NCBI RefSeq assembly: GCF_001939115.1
Contig: NZ_MQTZ01000029.1
Location: 1 to 41,519 of the forward strand
Reading direction: 5' to 3'
Length of the DNA stretch: 41,519 nt
Source of the DNA: Leptolyngbya sp. 'hensonii'
Lineage (GTDB): Bacteria > Cyanobacteriota > Cyanobacteriia > GCF-001939115
The translations under genes and the position numbers were made by a program. This document shows, piece after piece, positions 1 to 9,792 of the stretch. Under the pieces are notes generated by a model. The model ran no database searches and was not told the origin of the DNA. It saw nothing but the letters and a program-made list of their open reading frames with translations. The number at the start of each line of letters is the position of its first letter. The first letter of the stretch is position 1.

Positions 1-204
1 GGATTGTTCCTCTTCTGGTTGCCACCCTACTGTTCTGAGATGAATCGGATCGAGGAGCAGTGGCATCAACTCAAAACCCATGAAATTGCTGGGCGGATGT
101 TTGAGCATGAAGTTGATTTAGCCGATGCGATCATCGAGGGAATGCAAGCTCGTAGTAGTAGGGGCAATTACTCCCTGGAACGTTTTATATTTAATTCCTC
201 CTGA
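1..204 (+). pseudogene. IS630-family transposase, C-terminal part (runs in from left edge)
   Basis: The reading frame is already open at base 1 and ends at TGA 202-204. The visible 67 residues include LPPYCSEMNRIEEQWHQLK, the stretch around the last catalytic acidic residue of IS630/Tc1-mariner DDE transposases (usual form LPPYSPELNPIEEQW). The final Glu of the DDE triad is probably one of the two Glu in that block. Only the C-terminus is visible, so I cannot tell whether the complete gene is intact outside the window. The element appears to end in the 100 bases that follow. Family identity is secure from the motif; activity is unknown. Confidence 0.8.
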
Positions 205-254
205 CTACTTACACCAAACCGAGAATTTTACCAGAGGCATGAGGAGAGTAAACC

Positions 255-291
255 GCCGCTTGGAGGTAAAGTCTGCAGCCCTCCAGGCGGC
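255..291 (-). terminator. Hairpin downstream of the hybrid kinase gene
   Basis: Bases 255-266 (GCCGCTTGGAGG) pair with 280-291 (CCTCCAGGCGGC) over 12 bp with one G-T type mismatch and a 13-base loop. It lies about 20 bases beyond the stop of the minus-strand kinase gene (312) and beyond the end of the IS630 gene, so it could end transcription from either side. There is no clean run of T on the minus-strand exit side, so this is a possible terminator rather than a typical one. Confidence 0.4.
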
Positions 292-311
292 AAAATTCAG
301 TATTTGGGCCA

Positions 312-2963
312 CTAGTTTGCCTCCTGGTCGCTGGGGTTGAGAAGGGGTTGGACCAATTCCAAGATGCGACTGAATTGAAAGTTATTGGACAGTTCTGTTA
401 AGCCCCTGATGAGTTCTGTCTGCGGGGATGGAATCTGCTGAATGAGTTTCAGAATCACAGTGTCATTCCCCTGAGCAGCAGCCAAGTTGAGCTGCTCCAG
501 CCACACGGGTGGCATCAATTTTAACGACGTGGTCAGAAGGCTATCAGGACCCAGGGGGGTCAGCTTCCTATCTTCCTGCTCCTCTTCATAAAGATATTGC
601 ACCCCCAGATAATCCTCTATTTTCATCAGGATTTCCTCTGCCTGGAAAGGCTTGCGGACAAAGTCATCACAACCACTAGCCAGAATCGCCTGTCGCTGTT
701 CTTCAAAGGCGCTAGCAGTCAGGGCAATCACGATCGTCGATCGCCCTTCCGAGAGAGCCTTGATCTGTTGGGTAGCCTGATAGCCATCCATGACGGGCAT
801 ACGCATGTCCATCCAGATCAAATGAGGCCGCCAGCTTTTCCAGAGGGTGAGAGCTTCCTGTCCATTTTCAGCCTCCTGAACTTCAAACCCGACTTCCCGT
901 AATAGACTCATCAACAGCAGACGATTAGTGGGACTGTCTTCTACCACCAAAATGCGGCAGGTGGGTTGGCCAGGAACTAATCCAATCACCCGCTCTCGGC
1001 GAGGGGAGCGTGACCCAATCTGATTGCTCTTCAGCGGCTTAACGGCGATCGTGAAACTAAAACGGGTTCCCTGACCCAGCATGCTGCTGACCTGAATATC
1101 TCCTCCCATCATGCGGACAAATTTGCGGCTGATCGCCAATCCCAAACCAGTACCTTCACCTGAACGAATCCCCGACTCAGTTTGCCCAAATGTCTGAAAC
1201 AGGCGATCAAACTCTTCCTGGGAAATTCCACAGCCAGTGTCTTCTACTTCAATCTGGAGGGTCATGGGTTCTCTGTCACCGGTCACTGCAACGGGATTGA
1301 TTGCCGCAGGCTTGACCCATGAGACTCGCAATGTTACCTTGCCTTCATCTGTAAACTTAATCGCATTGCCCAGCAGATTAATCAGAACCTGGCGTAGTTT
1401 TCCTTCATCGCCATGGATGTAACGGGGTACCTCTGGATCGGACTCGAAGACTATTCTCAGTCCTTTAGCCTGAGCCTTAAGCTGCATCATTGATTCCAGA
1501 CTTTTGAGAACGCCTTGTAAGTCAAAATCCGTTTCCTGCAGGACAATTCGACCTGCCTCAATCTTCGACATCTCCAGAATATTGTTGATCAGCGAGAGCA
1601 GGTGTTCCCCACTGCGGCCAATGATATCCAGATAGGCTTGATGCTCAGGTTTCACAGATTTAGCCCGATGGAGAAGTTGGGTAAAACCCAGGATGGCATT
1701 CAGTGGGGTGCGCAGCTCGTGGCTCATATTGGCCAAAAATTCACTCTTAGCCCGATTGGCCTGATCTGCGGCTTCCTTGGCAATCTGGAGTTCGGCTGCC
1801 TGCCGTTGGGTTTGGACCAGCAATTCCGTCTGTTGTATAGCCACCCCCAATTGATTGGCAATCTGGCTGACCATACGGATTTCCGTTTCTTGCCAGAGGT
1901 AGGGACCGGAGTTGTAGTAAGCAGCCAGCAGCCCCCAGAGTTGATCACCGCAACAAACTGGTACCGTCAGATAAGCTCGGGCCTGAAACTTTTCCAGCAA
2001 GTTAATATAACAGTCACCATAGCCAGCTTGGTAAATATCCGACACTGCAATATGGCTGCGTTGCCGACTATATCCCCCTCCCTGAGTTTCCTTCAGATAG
2101 GTGTCCTCCACAATACTGGTGGGACTTTGCCAGGTTTTGACAATGCACCGATCGTGCTGCACCGTGTCTTTAATTGGCTCGGCTACCTCAGGTTGGACAT
2201 TAAAGTTCTGAATCAGGGAAACCCAACCAGCAGCCACCGATTCCGCCGCAAACTCACCACTCCAGTCTGGCTCAAATTTGTAAATCACCACCCGATCACA
2301 ATTCAGAAAATAGCGCAATTCCTGCGTAGTTGCCGTAAAAATATCTTCCAGACTGAGGGTCTGGCGCATTTGCTGGATCACCCTGGAAATGGTTCTCTCC
2401 CGCTCGGCCATCTGTTGCAGCGTCACTTCCGATCGCTTACTTTCAGTAATGTCGCTGCAGGTACAAACCACCCGCTCAACTCTACCGTCTGGAAGGAATT
2501 GGGGGTCAGCATTAAGCTGTAACCACAGTTTGCTCTGGTCTTGGGGACGCCGCACTCCGATCACAACGTTCCGAATCGGCAGCCGCTGGACAATTGCTTG
2601 CTGTACCGGCAATTCCTCTACTGGAAAAGGAGTCCCATCCTCCTGCAGAAGAGACCAACCCTGGCCAAAGACTTGCCCGGTTAAAGGATCTGTCGATAGA
2701 TTTAGAAGATGGTAAGCAGCCTGATTCGCGACCATCACTTCAGAGTTCGCATTTAGCAACAGCACACCCACCTGCATATCCCGAATCAGCAGATGAAACC
2801 ATTCCTCACTGGCTTCCAGAATCTGTTGTTGCAGCCGAGCCTGCTTTCCCGCATCGGTTCGCCGCCGGGCCAGACTGAGGGTAACGGTGGTAGACAGGAT
2901 CGCAATTATCACGGAGAGGACGACTAATCCATTGTGATCAGTACCTGTAAAAGCTTGTTCCAT
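312..2963 (-). CDS. Hybrid sensor histidine kinase (TM-PAS-GAF-HisKA-HATPase-REC)
   Basis: Membrane-anchored two-component kinase of 883 residues. In order: one N-terminal membrane helix (about 13-33); PAS (about 50-175, ending in the typical DITE); a GAF domain (about 200-380) that resembles phytochrome/cyanobacteriochrome GAFs; HisKA with phospho-accepting His415 in [10 protein letters not shown]; HATPase with N box ([12 protein letters not shown]), G1 (DTGCGI) and G2 (GEGTGLGLA); and a complete receiver (acidic EDS near 675, phospho-Asp719 in [11 protein letters not shown], Lys771 in RKPF). A 70-residue tail without a clear domain follows. In the GAF, Cys318 sits where cyanobacteriochromes anchor bilin but is followed by Tyr rather than His, so light sensing is possible but unproven. 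The ATG start (2961-2963) directly precedes the membrane helix. There is no partner gene next door. The input signal and output are unknown. Confidence 0.93.
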   Translation of the reverse strand: MEQAFTGTDHNGLVVLSVIIAILSTTVTLSLARRRTDAGKQARLQQQILEASEEWFHLLIRDMQVGVLLLNANSEVMVANQAAYHLLNLSTDPLTGQVFGQGWSLLQEDGTPFPVEELPVQQAIVQRLPIRNVVIGVRRPQDQSKLWLQLNADPQFLPDGRVERVVCTCSDITESKRSEVTLQQMAERERTISRVIQQMRQTLSLEDIFTATTQELRYFLNCDRVVIYKFEPDWSGEFAAESVAAGWVSLIQNFNVQPEVAEPIKDTVQHDRCIVKTWQSPTSIVEDTYLKETQGGGYSRQRSHIAVSDIYQAGYGDCYINLLEKFQARAYLTVPVCCGDQLWGLLAAYYNSGPYLWQETEIRMVSQIANQLGVAIQQTELLVQTQRQAAELQIAKEAADQANRAKSEFLANMSHELRTPLNAILGFTQLLHRAKSVKPEHQAYLDIIGRSGEHLLSLINNILEMSKIEAGRIVLQETDFDLQGVLKSLESMMQLKAQAKGLRIVFESDPEVPRYIHGDEGKLRQVLINLLGNAIKFTDEGKVTLRVSWVKPAAINPVAVTGDREPMTLQIEVEDTGCGISQEEFDRLFQTFGQTESGIRSGEGTGLGLAISRKFVRMMGGDIQVSSMLGQGTRFSFTIAVKPLKSNQIGSRSPRRERVIGLVPGQPTCRILVVEDSPTNRLLLMSLLREVGFEVQEAENGQEALTLWKSWRPHLIWMDMRMPVMDGYQATQQIKALSEGRSTIVIALTASAFEEQRQAILASGCDDFVRKPFQAEEILMKIEDYLGVQYLYEEEQEDRKLTPLGPDSLLTTSLKLMPPVWLEQLNLAAAQGNDTVILKLIQQIPSPQTELIRGLTELSNNFQFSRILELVQPLLNPSDQEAN

Positions 2964-3120
2964 AACAATATTTGGTTTGATTAAGCTGCGGTGTGCGCCT
3001 AAAAACTATGACGCTGTAAGGGTTACACCATATTTCTTGCCCGATTAAAGTGCCCTCCAGTAATTTGGGCTAACCTCTCTTCACCCCCACGGTGTTCCTC
3101 AATTTAGCGCCGAGCTACTT

Positions 3121-3225
3121 TAGGATCACGAATTAAATAAGATGAACAATTGGGGTGCAGGGGCGTTGCCCCTGCTTGGGGGCGAAGCCCCCAAACCCCT
3201 ACTTTATTTAGTTTTCGATCCTTAG
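3121..3225. repeat. Small inverted-repeat element (MITE-like), copy A
   Basis: The left end at 3121-3140 (TAGGATCACGAATTAAATAA) and right end at 3203-3224 are imperfect inverted repeats, about 16 of 22 positions matching. Between them lie two adjacent perfect hairpins: GCAGGGGC (3157-3164) with GCCCCTGC (3168-3175), and TTGGGGGC (3176-3183) with GCCCCCAA (3187-3194). The same termini, with a different interior, recur at 24254-24394, so this is one family of about 105-140 bp non-coding elements. No protein can be encoded, so it would depend on a transposase elsewhere. It lies in the gap upstream of both the hybrid kinase and pgeF. Confidence 0.65.
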
Positions 3226-3557
3226 GCAGTTCTTTCAAGCCATTTTTCTGACTTGGGGAAATTTTTAATGATTGTGCTCATTCCACTGGATGCTGGAGTT
3301 AACTATTCTGGCTAAAAATGTCATGAGAAACCCATCTCAAGAGAGCATTGGTATAAATCACACCTAAATTATTCTAATCAATACTAAATACCTAATTTTT
3401 ATCCCTCAAATGCAAAAACTGTTAAATTTTAACAGCCCATATCTTTGCGGCGATCCTCACTTTAATTAAGTGCGCCGCATTACGCAGTCTTCCGGGTAAA
3501 TCAGTGATCTATTCTGTGGTCGCCAACCCCTCAGGCTAGGATAGAAGCGTTCAACTG
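3226..3557. other. Intergenic region with no recognised gene
   Basis: AT-rich stretch between the inverted-repeat element and pgeF. No reading frame of note, RNA gene or clear promoter is recognised. It must carry the promoter of pgeF, and the neighbouring 2964-3120 the promoter of the kinase, but I cannot place either. Confidence 0.5.
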
Positions 3558-4370
3558 TTGCGAGTTGCCCCCTTGAACGAATCACAAACCTGGCGTTGGA
3601 AAACCTGGAACAACCTCCCTTATCTGACTTGCAGCCTGCTAGATCCCTGGCCCCATGGCTTCTTCACGCAGCAATTTCGACCTCGATCGCCCCAAGAGCT
3701 CACTTCCATCCTGCATGACACCACCGAAGTCTACCGAATGAAACAGGTCCACGGTAATACGGTTCTCTCGGCAACGGAAGTTGGAGCAGCCGTGACCGAA
3801 TTCACCGCAGAATTGGAATTGCCCCAGGCTGATGGTCTGATGACAGAACAATCAGCCCAAGCCGTCTGGGTTTGCACAGCAGATTGCAGCCCGGTGCTGA
3901 TTGCTGATCCTGGTACCGGCCAAGTGGCTGCGATCCATGCCGGATGGCGAGGTACAGCCACCAGAATTGTTCCCACGGCGATCGCCCGCTTACAGGAGCA
4001 GGGCAGCCAATTATCTGACTTAAAGGTGGCGATCGGACCTGCAATCGCAGGAGAGGTGTATCAGGTGGCCGAGGCCGTTGCCGTTGAAGTCGGAGAGACC
4101 ATCGCTCCCAAGGATGTTCTATCAGATGCTGGTGCACTTCTGGAAGCCCTGCAGAATCTGCCTCAACCGCCTATTCTTCCCGATCCTGAGCCAGGTCGGG
4201 TGCGGTTGGATGTGCGCCGGGTGATTACCCTGCAACTGCTCCAATTGGGGATCGGGCCAGAGCAGGTCGAGATCGCGCCCCACTGTACCTATCAGCAACC
4301 AGAGTACTTCTTCTCCTACCGTCGTACTGGGGAAAAACAGGTGCAGTGGTCGGGGATCGTCAGCCAATAG
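3558..4370 (+). CDS. pgeF: Peptidoglycan editing factor PgeF (laccase-domain / YfiH family)
   Basis: Cytoplasmic zinc enzyme of the YfiH/PgeF (Cu-oxidase_4) family. Family members remove wrongly incorporated L-serine from peptidoglycan precursors, and related proteins act on purine nucleosides; which activity applies here cannot be told. The conserved metal ligands are visible: His65 in MKQVHG, Cys110 in VCTADCSPV, and His127 in AAIHAGWRGT. The family tail APHCTYQ...FFSYRR is also present. Length (about 265-270) is normal. The frame has no ATG before residue 61, so a TTG start is needed: either 3558 or 3573. The second would give an N-terminus of LNESQTW. It is transcribed away from the kinase and converges on the TPR gene, with 45 bases between stops. 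Confidence 0.88.
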   Translation: MRVAPLNESQTWRWKTWNNLPYLTCSLLDPWPHGFFTQQFRPRSPQELTSILHDTTEVYRMKQVHGNTVLSATEVGAAVTEFTAELELPQADGLMTEQSAQAVWVCTADCSPVLIADPGTGQVAAIHAGWRGTATRIVPTAIARLQEQGSQLSDLKVAIGPAIAGEVYQVAEAVAVEVGETIAPKDVLSDAGALLEALQNLPQPPILPDPEPGRVRLDVRRVITLQLLQLGIGPEQVEIAPHCTYQQPEYFFSYRRTGEKQVQWSGIVSQ

Positions 4371-4415
4371 CGGCATTGCAGGCGAGGCGGTATTGCAGTC
4401 AACCCCTGTACCGGT

Positions 4416-6281
4416 TTATTTTCTATCCCGATATCGTTGCAGGAGCCCCGGCAGGTAGTCATAGCCATCGACCCCGATCGCCGCAATGATTTGAGGTCGG
4501 CCTCTTTCCAGGCTGGCCTGAAACGATTCTGCCCCCAATTGCCCCTGTAGGATGGCCAGCAGTCCAGCTGGTTGTCGCCAGTTATCGGCCCCAATCTGCT
4601 CTAATTGGTACATAGCCAGACTGGCCTGGACAATCGCAGCCTCTACCTGGCCCAGGTGGTAATAGGCTTCCCCCAGGTAGGACAGACTGAGACCGTACAG
4701 ATACAGATCACCTGAGAATTGGGCCGATCGAATTGCCTGCTCCAGTTCCGGTATCGCAGCCCCATAGTCTTGCACAACCACATGGGCAATTCCCAGGCTG
4801 CTGCAACAGAGAGCCCGACTCTGGCCATCTCCCACTTTCTCAGACAGATTTAATCCCTGCTGTAGGTAAGTGATGGCGGCTTCATAAATCTCTGGTTCCG
4901 GCACTCCTGCCTGCTGGGCCTGGAACACTTCGCTGTACCCCAGATTAGCCAGGGCGTTTGCTTCTCCGGGCCGATCACCCGCCTGCCGACTCATCACCAG
5001 AGCCCGCTGGCTGTACTGGATCGCTTCAGCATACTGTTTTTGGGCCATACTGGTGCGGCTAAGGTGATTGAGACAGGCAATCTCGCAGATCCGATCCCCG
5101 GCTTCCCGGGCAATATCCAGAGCCTGTTGATGGAAGGTATGGGCTCGATCGTACTGCCCCTGCACCCGACAGGAATAGCCCAGCAGCACCAGGATACGGG
5201 CCTTCTCTTGTGTGCCAGGGGTACGTCTCAGCGGTTCATCCAGGTAGTCCAGTGTATTCCGCAGGTAGCTCCCAGCAAAGGAGGCAAAGATTCCCCCATA
5301 CAGCGGGAAATAATCCCGTTGAGCAAAGGTCCGCAGAAGCTGGAGGGTAATCTGAAAGGCGCTGTTGGCAAAGCGCTGATGCATGGGTAGATGACTAACC
5401 TGATTAAACCCATTGGCCAATTGGGACCAGATAGCGGCAAAAGTCAGATAAACAGAGATGGAGAGCTTTGCCCCTGCCGTATTGTCATAGACCAGTTGAT
5501 CGAATCGGTTGACCAGTCCCCGTTGCAAGCACTGCAGGACCAGAGCCAGTTCTACCCAGGTGCTGAAGTCCAGGGACTGTTGAGCTGTCCAGTCGCTAAT
5601 GGGCTTTTCCAGGGCGATTCCCTGAAAAAAACTTTCCAGGTGAGGCCGGTTGGACTGTTTGGCCCAGAGTGCCCAGGGACCTCGCTGCCCTGGTGTGCCG
5701 CCAAACCCTAACTGTTCTCGACTTTGGTCATAGATCCAGCTGACCAGATACTGACTCAGGCGCTCCCAGGAGGCTAGCCCTTGCTGAATCCCTTCCCCGA
5801 GTTCCTGCAGAAGCTTGTCTGAAGTCTGGGCTTGTTGCATCAGGGCCTTGGCCAAGGGGTTCCAATCTTGCAAGCCGAGCGCCTGAGGTTGATTGGGGTC
5901 CAGGGCCTGGAAGAGGAGGTGCAGGCGATCGTCGGCAGCAGCCTGACTTATCTCATGGACGATCCCAGTTAAGGCTGCGGTAGCCTGATTTTGCTCCTGA
6001 CGGCGCTGCCACTCGCCCTGAACCGTTTGTAAGGCCCGCAAGATTCGATTGGCTTTAGCGATTTTAAGCTCATCGGTTTGGGCCTGGCGTTGCTGCTGGG
6101 TGGCCTCTAAGCGATCGCTGAGACACCGCTCAAACACCTCGCCCGTCCCCACCTCCACGCCTTCAGCCAGCATCTGATAGACCTGCTCCTTAGAGCGGAT
6201 CTTGCCTTTTAAGGTCATTTCTACGATCTGGTCAAGCAATTGGTTATAACTGTTGATGAGAGAAGGATTACGATCGGGCAT
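4416..6281 (-). CDS. Tetratricopeptide-repeat protein of unknown role
   Basis: A 621-residue soluble protein. The N-terminal half (to about 380) is helical, rich in Gln and Leu, and not assigned to a family; it opens with SLINSYNQLLDQIVEMTLKGKI. The second half (about 385-580) has at least five TPR-like units with the usual G-Y/A-A-F/L spacing, such as GQYDRAHTFHQQALDIAREA, KQYAEAIQYSQRALVMS and QDYGAAIPELEQAI. TPRs mediate protein contacts, so a scaffold or adaptor role is likely. It is divergent from the small membrane protein gene (30 bases between start codons), so the two may share a control region. No signal peptide or membrane segment is visible. Confidence 0.85.
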   Translation of the reverse strand: MPDRNPSLINSYNQLLDQIVEMTLKGKIRSKEQVYQMLAEGVEVGTGEVFERCLSDRLEATQQQRQAQTDELKIAKANRILRALQTVQGEWQRRQEQNQATAALTGIVHEISQAAADDRLHLLFQALDPNQPQALGLQDWNPLAKALMQQAQTSDKLLQELGEGIQQGLASWERLSQYLVSWIYDQSREQLGFGGTPGQRGPWALWAKQSNRPHLESFFQGIALEKPISDWTAQQSLDFSTWVELALVLQCLQRGLVNRFDQLVYDNTAGAKLSISVYLTFAAIWSQLANGFNQVSHLPMHQRFANSAFQITLQLLRTFAQRDYFPLYGGIFASFAGSYLRNTLDYLDEPLRRTPGTQEKARILVLLGYSCRVQGQYDRAHTFHQQALDIAREAGDRICEIACLNHLSRTSMAQKQYAEAIQYSQRALVMSRQAGDRPGEANALANLGYSEVFQAQQAGVPEPEIYEAAITYLQQGLNLSEKVGDGQSRALCCSSLGIAHVVVQDYGAAIPELEQAIRSAQFSGDLYLYGLSLSYLGEAYYHLGQVEAAIVQASLAMYQLEQIGADNWRQPAGLLAILQGQLGAESFQASLERGRPQIIAAIGVDGYDYLPGLLQRYRDRK

Positions 6282-6311
6282 ACTGGAACAAACTTCCTAC
6301 TAATTAGGGTT

Positions 6312-6752
6312 ATGCATCCTCAAGAGCACGATGATCTGGATCAACCATCCCTGCCAGATAGGTCTCCTGATTCCTCTCCAACGGGGGTATGGCGCTGGTT
6401 GACTCACCTGCCCAGACATGGGCAGATTGCCACCCTATCCATCACAGCGCTACTCGCTCTAGCAATTTTGAGTGCTGCACTCAATTTACTAGTCCTTTCC
6501 TTTAGGCTAGCTTTTCTGGCCGGGGTTGTTTACCTGATCTACAGAATTTTATTCCTGACCCGCTGGCAGTGGTTTATGAATCTGCCGAAACACGGGCAGA
6601 TCATGACCCTCTCGATTACCACGCTGCTCTCTCTGGCCGTTTTGAGTATCGTGCTCGATTTGCTGATTCTTGCCGTCAGGCTGGCTTTTCTGGCTGGGAT
6701 AATCTACCTCATCTACAGACTTTTATTCCTGACTCGCTTCCGCAGTCGTTGA
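6312..6752 (+). CDS. Small membrane protein made of two copies of one unit
   Basis: A 146-residue protein, not recognised. I start it at ATG 6312 (MHPQEHDD) because the longer frame from 6240 would overlap the TPR gene start. After a polar N-terminus of about 30 residues, one unit of about 57 residues occurs twice in tandem. Each has the pattern HGQI-TLSIT-LL-LA-LS followed by RLAFLAG--YLIYR-LFLTR. Each unit contains one or two hydrophobic helices, giving probably four membrane passes. The two units are similar as protein but clearly diverged as DNA, so the duplication is old and selected. It could be an integral membrane partner of a neighbouring product; nothing in the context proves this. 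Confidence 0.72.
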   Translation: MHPQEHDDLDQPSLPDRSPDSSPTGVWRWLTHLPRHGQIATLSITALLALAILSAALNLLVLSFRLAFLAGVVYLIYRILFLTRWQWFMNLPKHGQIMTLSITTLLSLAVLSIVLDLLILAVRLAFLAGIIYLIYRLLFLTRFRSR

Positions 6753-6882
6753 GCTGTGAAGATTAGACCCCTCGCACTACTCGGCAAGATTTGTCCGACA
6801 GCCAGAGTTTACCCAAGGGACTAAGGAACTTCTGAAGACAGCGGTGAAGTCTGATCCAGATAAGTGTGAGGGATGAAGTTCT

Positions 6883-8262
6883 ATGCTATTTCTGGCTCAA
6901 GGGATTCCAGCAATCCCTGATCTGACCCACCCCCAGGAGTTAATCCAGTTCGGCCAGCAAGTGCTGCAACTGAATCAATGGTTGCTGCTGCTGGTAGTTG
7001 GGGTTGGCCTTGTTCTGGCAGCGTTAAATTTCTCCTATAGGCCCGATCGCCCAGTTGGCTGGGAAGAGGACCTGCGCCACTACAAACAACTTCTGCGAGG
7101 AATGGTGCAGGGGTTGCTAGTGGTGCTGATCTTGATCGGGGGATTTTTCCTCTGTACGACGCTGGCCAATCGGTATCACCATTGGGAGCAGAGCAAAATT
7201 ACTCAGGTGGCCGGGACTGTCGCTGGGGAACGGGTGGAACAGCCTGCGCCTCTGGTCCGCTACACCATTGAAGAACCCTATACCACAGTCACCTATGTGG
7301 ATGGCAGGAAAACAGAAGTCGAGAAAAAGCGGAAGGTCGATCGCTTCCTGTCTCCCAGTTCATCCCAGGCAGAGGTGAAGTTGACCCAGACCGTGGACCC
7401 AGCCACAACTCGGCTGATTTACCAATCCACGTTCAGTGGCACTTACCAAATCACCAACACCCTGGATGTAACCCAGGACTTTATTTTTGAGGCAGCTCCC
7501 CCGGGGGGCTATACCCTGTTGCAGGATTATCGGGTGGAGCAGGATAGCAAACCCCTGGAACCCCAAAATCAGGGAGAGTACAACTTTCCCCTGCAGCTCG
7601 CCCCCGGAGAATCCACCCAGATTCGGATCACTTACAAAGCCCAGGGGGCTCCCCGCTGGGTTTATACCGCCAATGGCCGAATTCTCTCCAAGTTTCGTTT
7701 AACTGTGCTAGCCGACTTCCCCAATGCTGATTTTGCCAGTGGTATTGTCCCAACGGAGACGCGCCTGGAAGGACGGGGAACCCGGTTTACCTGGACTTTT
7801 GCCGAGAATGTCTCAGTGCAAAATCCTTTCGGCGTCTTTACTGCCACCCAACGATTCCGCAACACCGGTGTATTACCCCGCTTGCTCCTGCTGGCCCCTG
7901 GTATTTTCCTCTGGTGGTTGTTGTTGCTGTACCTGTCGGGACCGATGCGCCTGCAGGATGTGGCGATCGCAGCCGGGGCATTTTTTGCCTCTCTCCTGAG
8001 CCTGACCTATGCCAGCCGTTTCATCGATGCCCGATTGGCCTGGGGATTGCTGCTGCCCCTGCTCCTGTTCTTTGGTTGGGGCTTGGGACGCCAGCGACAG
8101 GCCCGCTGGGGCACAACGATCGTGACCCTGAGTGGGGCCATCCTGCCTGTAGGAGGATTCCTGGTGCCCTATACGGGGTTGACCTTGGGGCTGGCCGGGT
8201 TGCTGTCGATCGCCTGGCTGCTGCTGGGCTATTTTGGGGGTCGATCTCAGCCCTCGACTTGA
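6883..8262 (+). CDS. Membrane protein with large external domain, unknown function
   Basis: 459 residues. Two hydrophobic helices near the N-terminus (about 33-50 and 74-92), then a polar domain of about 230 residues (about 95-325), then four or five closely spaced helices at the C-terminus (about 330-455). The middle domain is rich in beta-prone, Thr/Val-rich stretches (RYTIEEPYTTVTYVDGRKT, IRITYKAQG), consistent with beta-sandwich structure on the outer face, but I do not recognise the family. The ATG at 6883 is preceded by GTGAGGGATGAAG, a usable ribosome site. It converges on selO with only 3 bases between stops. Some cyanobacterial genomes annotate such genes as hypothetical membrane proteins. 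Confidence 0.75.
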   Translation: MLFLAQGIPAIPDLTHPQELIQFGQQVLQLNQWLLLLVVGVGLVLAALNFSYRPDRPVGWEEDLRHYKQLLRGMVQGLLVVLILIGGFFLCTTLANRYHHWEQSKITQVAGTVAGERVEQPAPLVRYTIEEPYTTVTYVDGRKTEVEKKRKVDRFLSPSSSQAEVKLTQTVDPATTRLIYQSTFSGTYQITNTLDVTQDFIFEAAPPGGYTLLQDYRVEQDSKPLEPQNQGEYNFPLQLAPGESTQIRITYKAQGAPRWVYTANGRILSKFRLTVLADFPNADFASGIVPTETRLEGRGTRFTWTFAENVSVQNPFGVFTATQRFRNTGVLPRLLLLAPGIFLWWLLLLYLSGPMRLQDVAIAAGAFFASLLSLTYASRFIDARLAWGLLLPLLLFFGWGLGRQRQARWGTTIVTLSGAILPVGGFLVPYTGLTLGLAGLLSIAWLLLGYFGGRSQPST

Positions 8263-8265
8263 ACC

Positions 8266-9714
8266 CTACTGGCGGATTTTCTGCAGGAGATCGTAGAAGG
8301 GCTGCCAGTTGTCTTCCTGGGCGATTGCCTCCCAGACTGCTTCAATCTCCGGTCGCAGAAGCACCAGAGATGGATTGTAGCGTTTCAGCCGATCGGCCAC
8401 CTGGGGCATCTCTTCTGGGGGCAGGCTCAGCAATGCCTGACGATACTGCTTGCGCCATTGCTCCAGAAATTCAATTTGCTCCGGGGTATTGACGCAAACA
8501 GCACGGCTGGGCATGCTGTTGGGATCTTCTCGCCAGGCGGGAGAAAACTGCTGGGTCAGCTCCGAAAAGAAAGTGGGATAACTGGCCTGGGTGTCATTCA
8601 GAAATTTCAGGGTCAGGGTTAACAGGGGCTTGGCCTGGCCTGGGGGCAGACGATCGAAGCCTAATTTATACAGTATCTGCTGATGATATGCAGCCTGATA
8701 ATGGTCATGAAACTGAGCCAGACCCCTTTCCATATCCGCAGGGGCAATCACAGTAGACAGGGCCATCTGCAACATTTCCAGGTTCCAGTAACAGATTGAC
8801 GGTTGGTTTCCATAACTGTAGCGACCAAAGTAATCGAAGTAAGCGGCTGTGAATTGGGGATTGAACTGATTCATGAAGGCATAGGGACCATAGTCAAAGC
8901 TTTCCCCAGTGATGGACATGTTATCCGTATTCAAAACGGCATGACAGAAACCAGCCGCCATCCACTGAGCTACCAGTTCTGCTGTCCGCTGCACCAGTTC
9001 TGCATAAAACAGTGGGTACCGATCGGGATTGGTTTGGAGATGGGGATAATACTGTTCAATCACATGATTCAAGAGGGGCCGCATCAGGTCGGCTCGATTC
9101 AGATAGTGGAGACGCTCAAAAGTACCGAAGCGGAGGTGGGAGCGGCTGAAACGAATCATCACGGACGATCGGGTGGGGGAGGGTTCATCGCCTCGCCAAA
9201 GGGCCTGACCCGTTTCGATCAGACTGAGACAGCGAGAAGTGCGAACCCCCATCCGGTGCAACGCCTCTGCCGCCAACACCTCCCGCACCCCCCCTTTGAG
9301 GGTGAGGCGACCATCTCCACCCCTGGAGTAAGGAGTGGTCCCAGAACCTTTGGTCCCAAAATCATACAATTCCCCATTCCTGCCCCGAACCTGACCGTAG
9401 AGAAACCCCCGGCCATCCCCCAGGTAGGGATTATATTCACCAAACTGATATCCGTGATAACGCAAGGCCAGACAGGGCTGATTACCCTGAAATCGCCCAA
9501 AGGCATCAATGAAATGGGTATCCGAAACCTCTGACGGACTTAACCCCAGTTCTGGGAGCAGATCATCGTTGCGAAATCGTAGCAGGTGCTGGGGAAATTC
9601 GGCAGCAGTGACCCGATCGTAGTAATCGGCCCCCAGATTTTCCAGAACCGGTTCGTAATTGAGCTGAAAAAAAGGATTGGTGGTATCAGTTTGGGTAGAA
9701 ACAGGGAAAACCAT
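8266..9714 (-). CDS. selO: Protein adenylyltransferase SelO (YdiU family pseudokinase)
   Basis: SelO uses ATP to add AMP to Ser, Thr or Tyr of target proteins, with ATP bound upside-down compared with true kinases. The family signatures are present in order: the nucleotide-contacting [13 protein letters not shown] block, [28 protein letters not shown] (Asn/Asp metal region) and [10 protein letters not shown] length of 482 is typical of bacterial SelO. The gene stands alone on its strand, divergent from a methyltransferase gene with 78 bases between starts. In bacteria and mitochondria the family is tied to redox stress; that link is known for the family, not shown here. Confidence 0.94.
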   Translation of the reverse strand: MVFPVSTQTDTTNPFFQLNYEPVLENLGADYYDRVTAAEFPQHLLRFRNDDLLPELGLSPSEVSDTHFIDAFGRFQGNQPCLALRYHGYQFGEYNPYLGDGRGFLYGQVRGRNGELYDFGTKGSGTTPYSRGGDGRLTLKGGVREVLAAEALHRMGVRTSRCLSLIETGQALWRGDEPSPTRSSVMIRFSRSHLRFGTFERLHYLNRADLMRPLLNHVIEQYYPHLQTNPDRYPLFYAELVQRTAELVAQWMAAGFCHAVLNTDNMSITGESFDYGPYAFMNQFNPQFTAAYFDYFGRYSYGNQPSICYWNLEMLQMALSTVIAPADMERGLAQFHDHYQAAYHQQILYKLGFDRLPPGQAKPLLTLTLKFLNDTQASYPTFFSELTQQFSPAWREDPNSMPSRAVCVNTPEQIEFLEQWRKQYRQALLSLPPEEMPQVADRLKRYNPSLVLLRPEIEAVWEAIAQEDNWQPFYDLLQKIRQ

Positions 9715-9792
9715 GCGGTATCTCGACAGGAACTTTTCCTATGCTAGTGGATTGTTACGATTAGATTACAGAACTCAGAAAGGGAAAGGAGT

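Noticed and set aside
1602-2522. 306-codon plus-strand open frame
   Set aside because: It is antisense to the hybrid kinase, which has all domain motifs in its own frame; the plus-strand translation shows no family features.
6240-6752. Longer form of the duplicated membrane protein
   Set aside because: The extra 24 codons overlap the start of the divergent TPR gene and have no hydrophobic or conserved character; ATG 6312 fits better.
8803-9534. 243-codon plus-strand open frame
   Set aside because: Antisense to selO, which is conserved over its full length; no motif in the plus-strand product.
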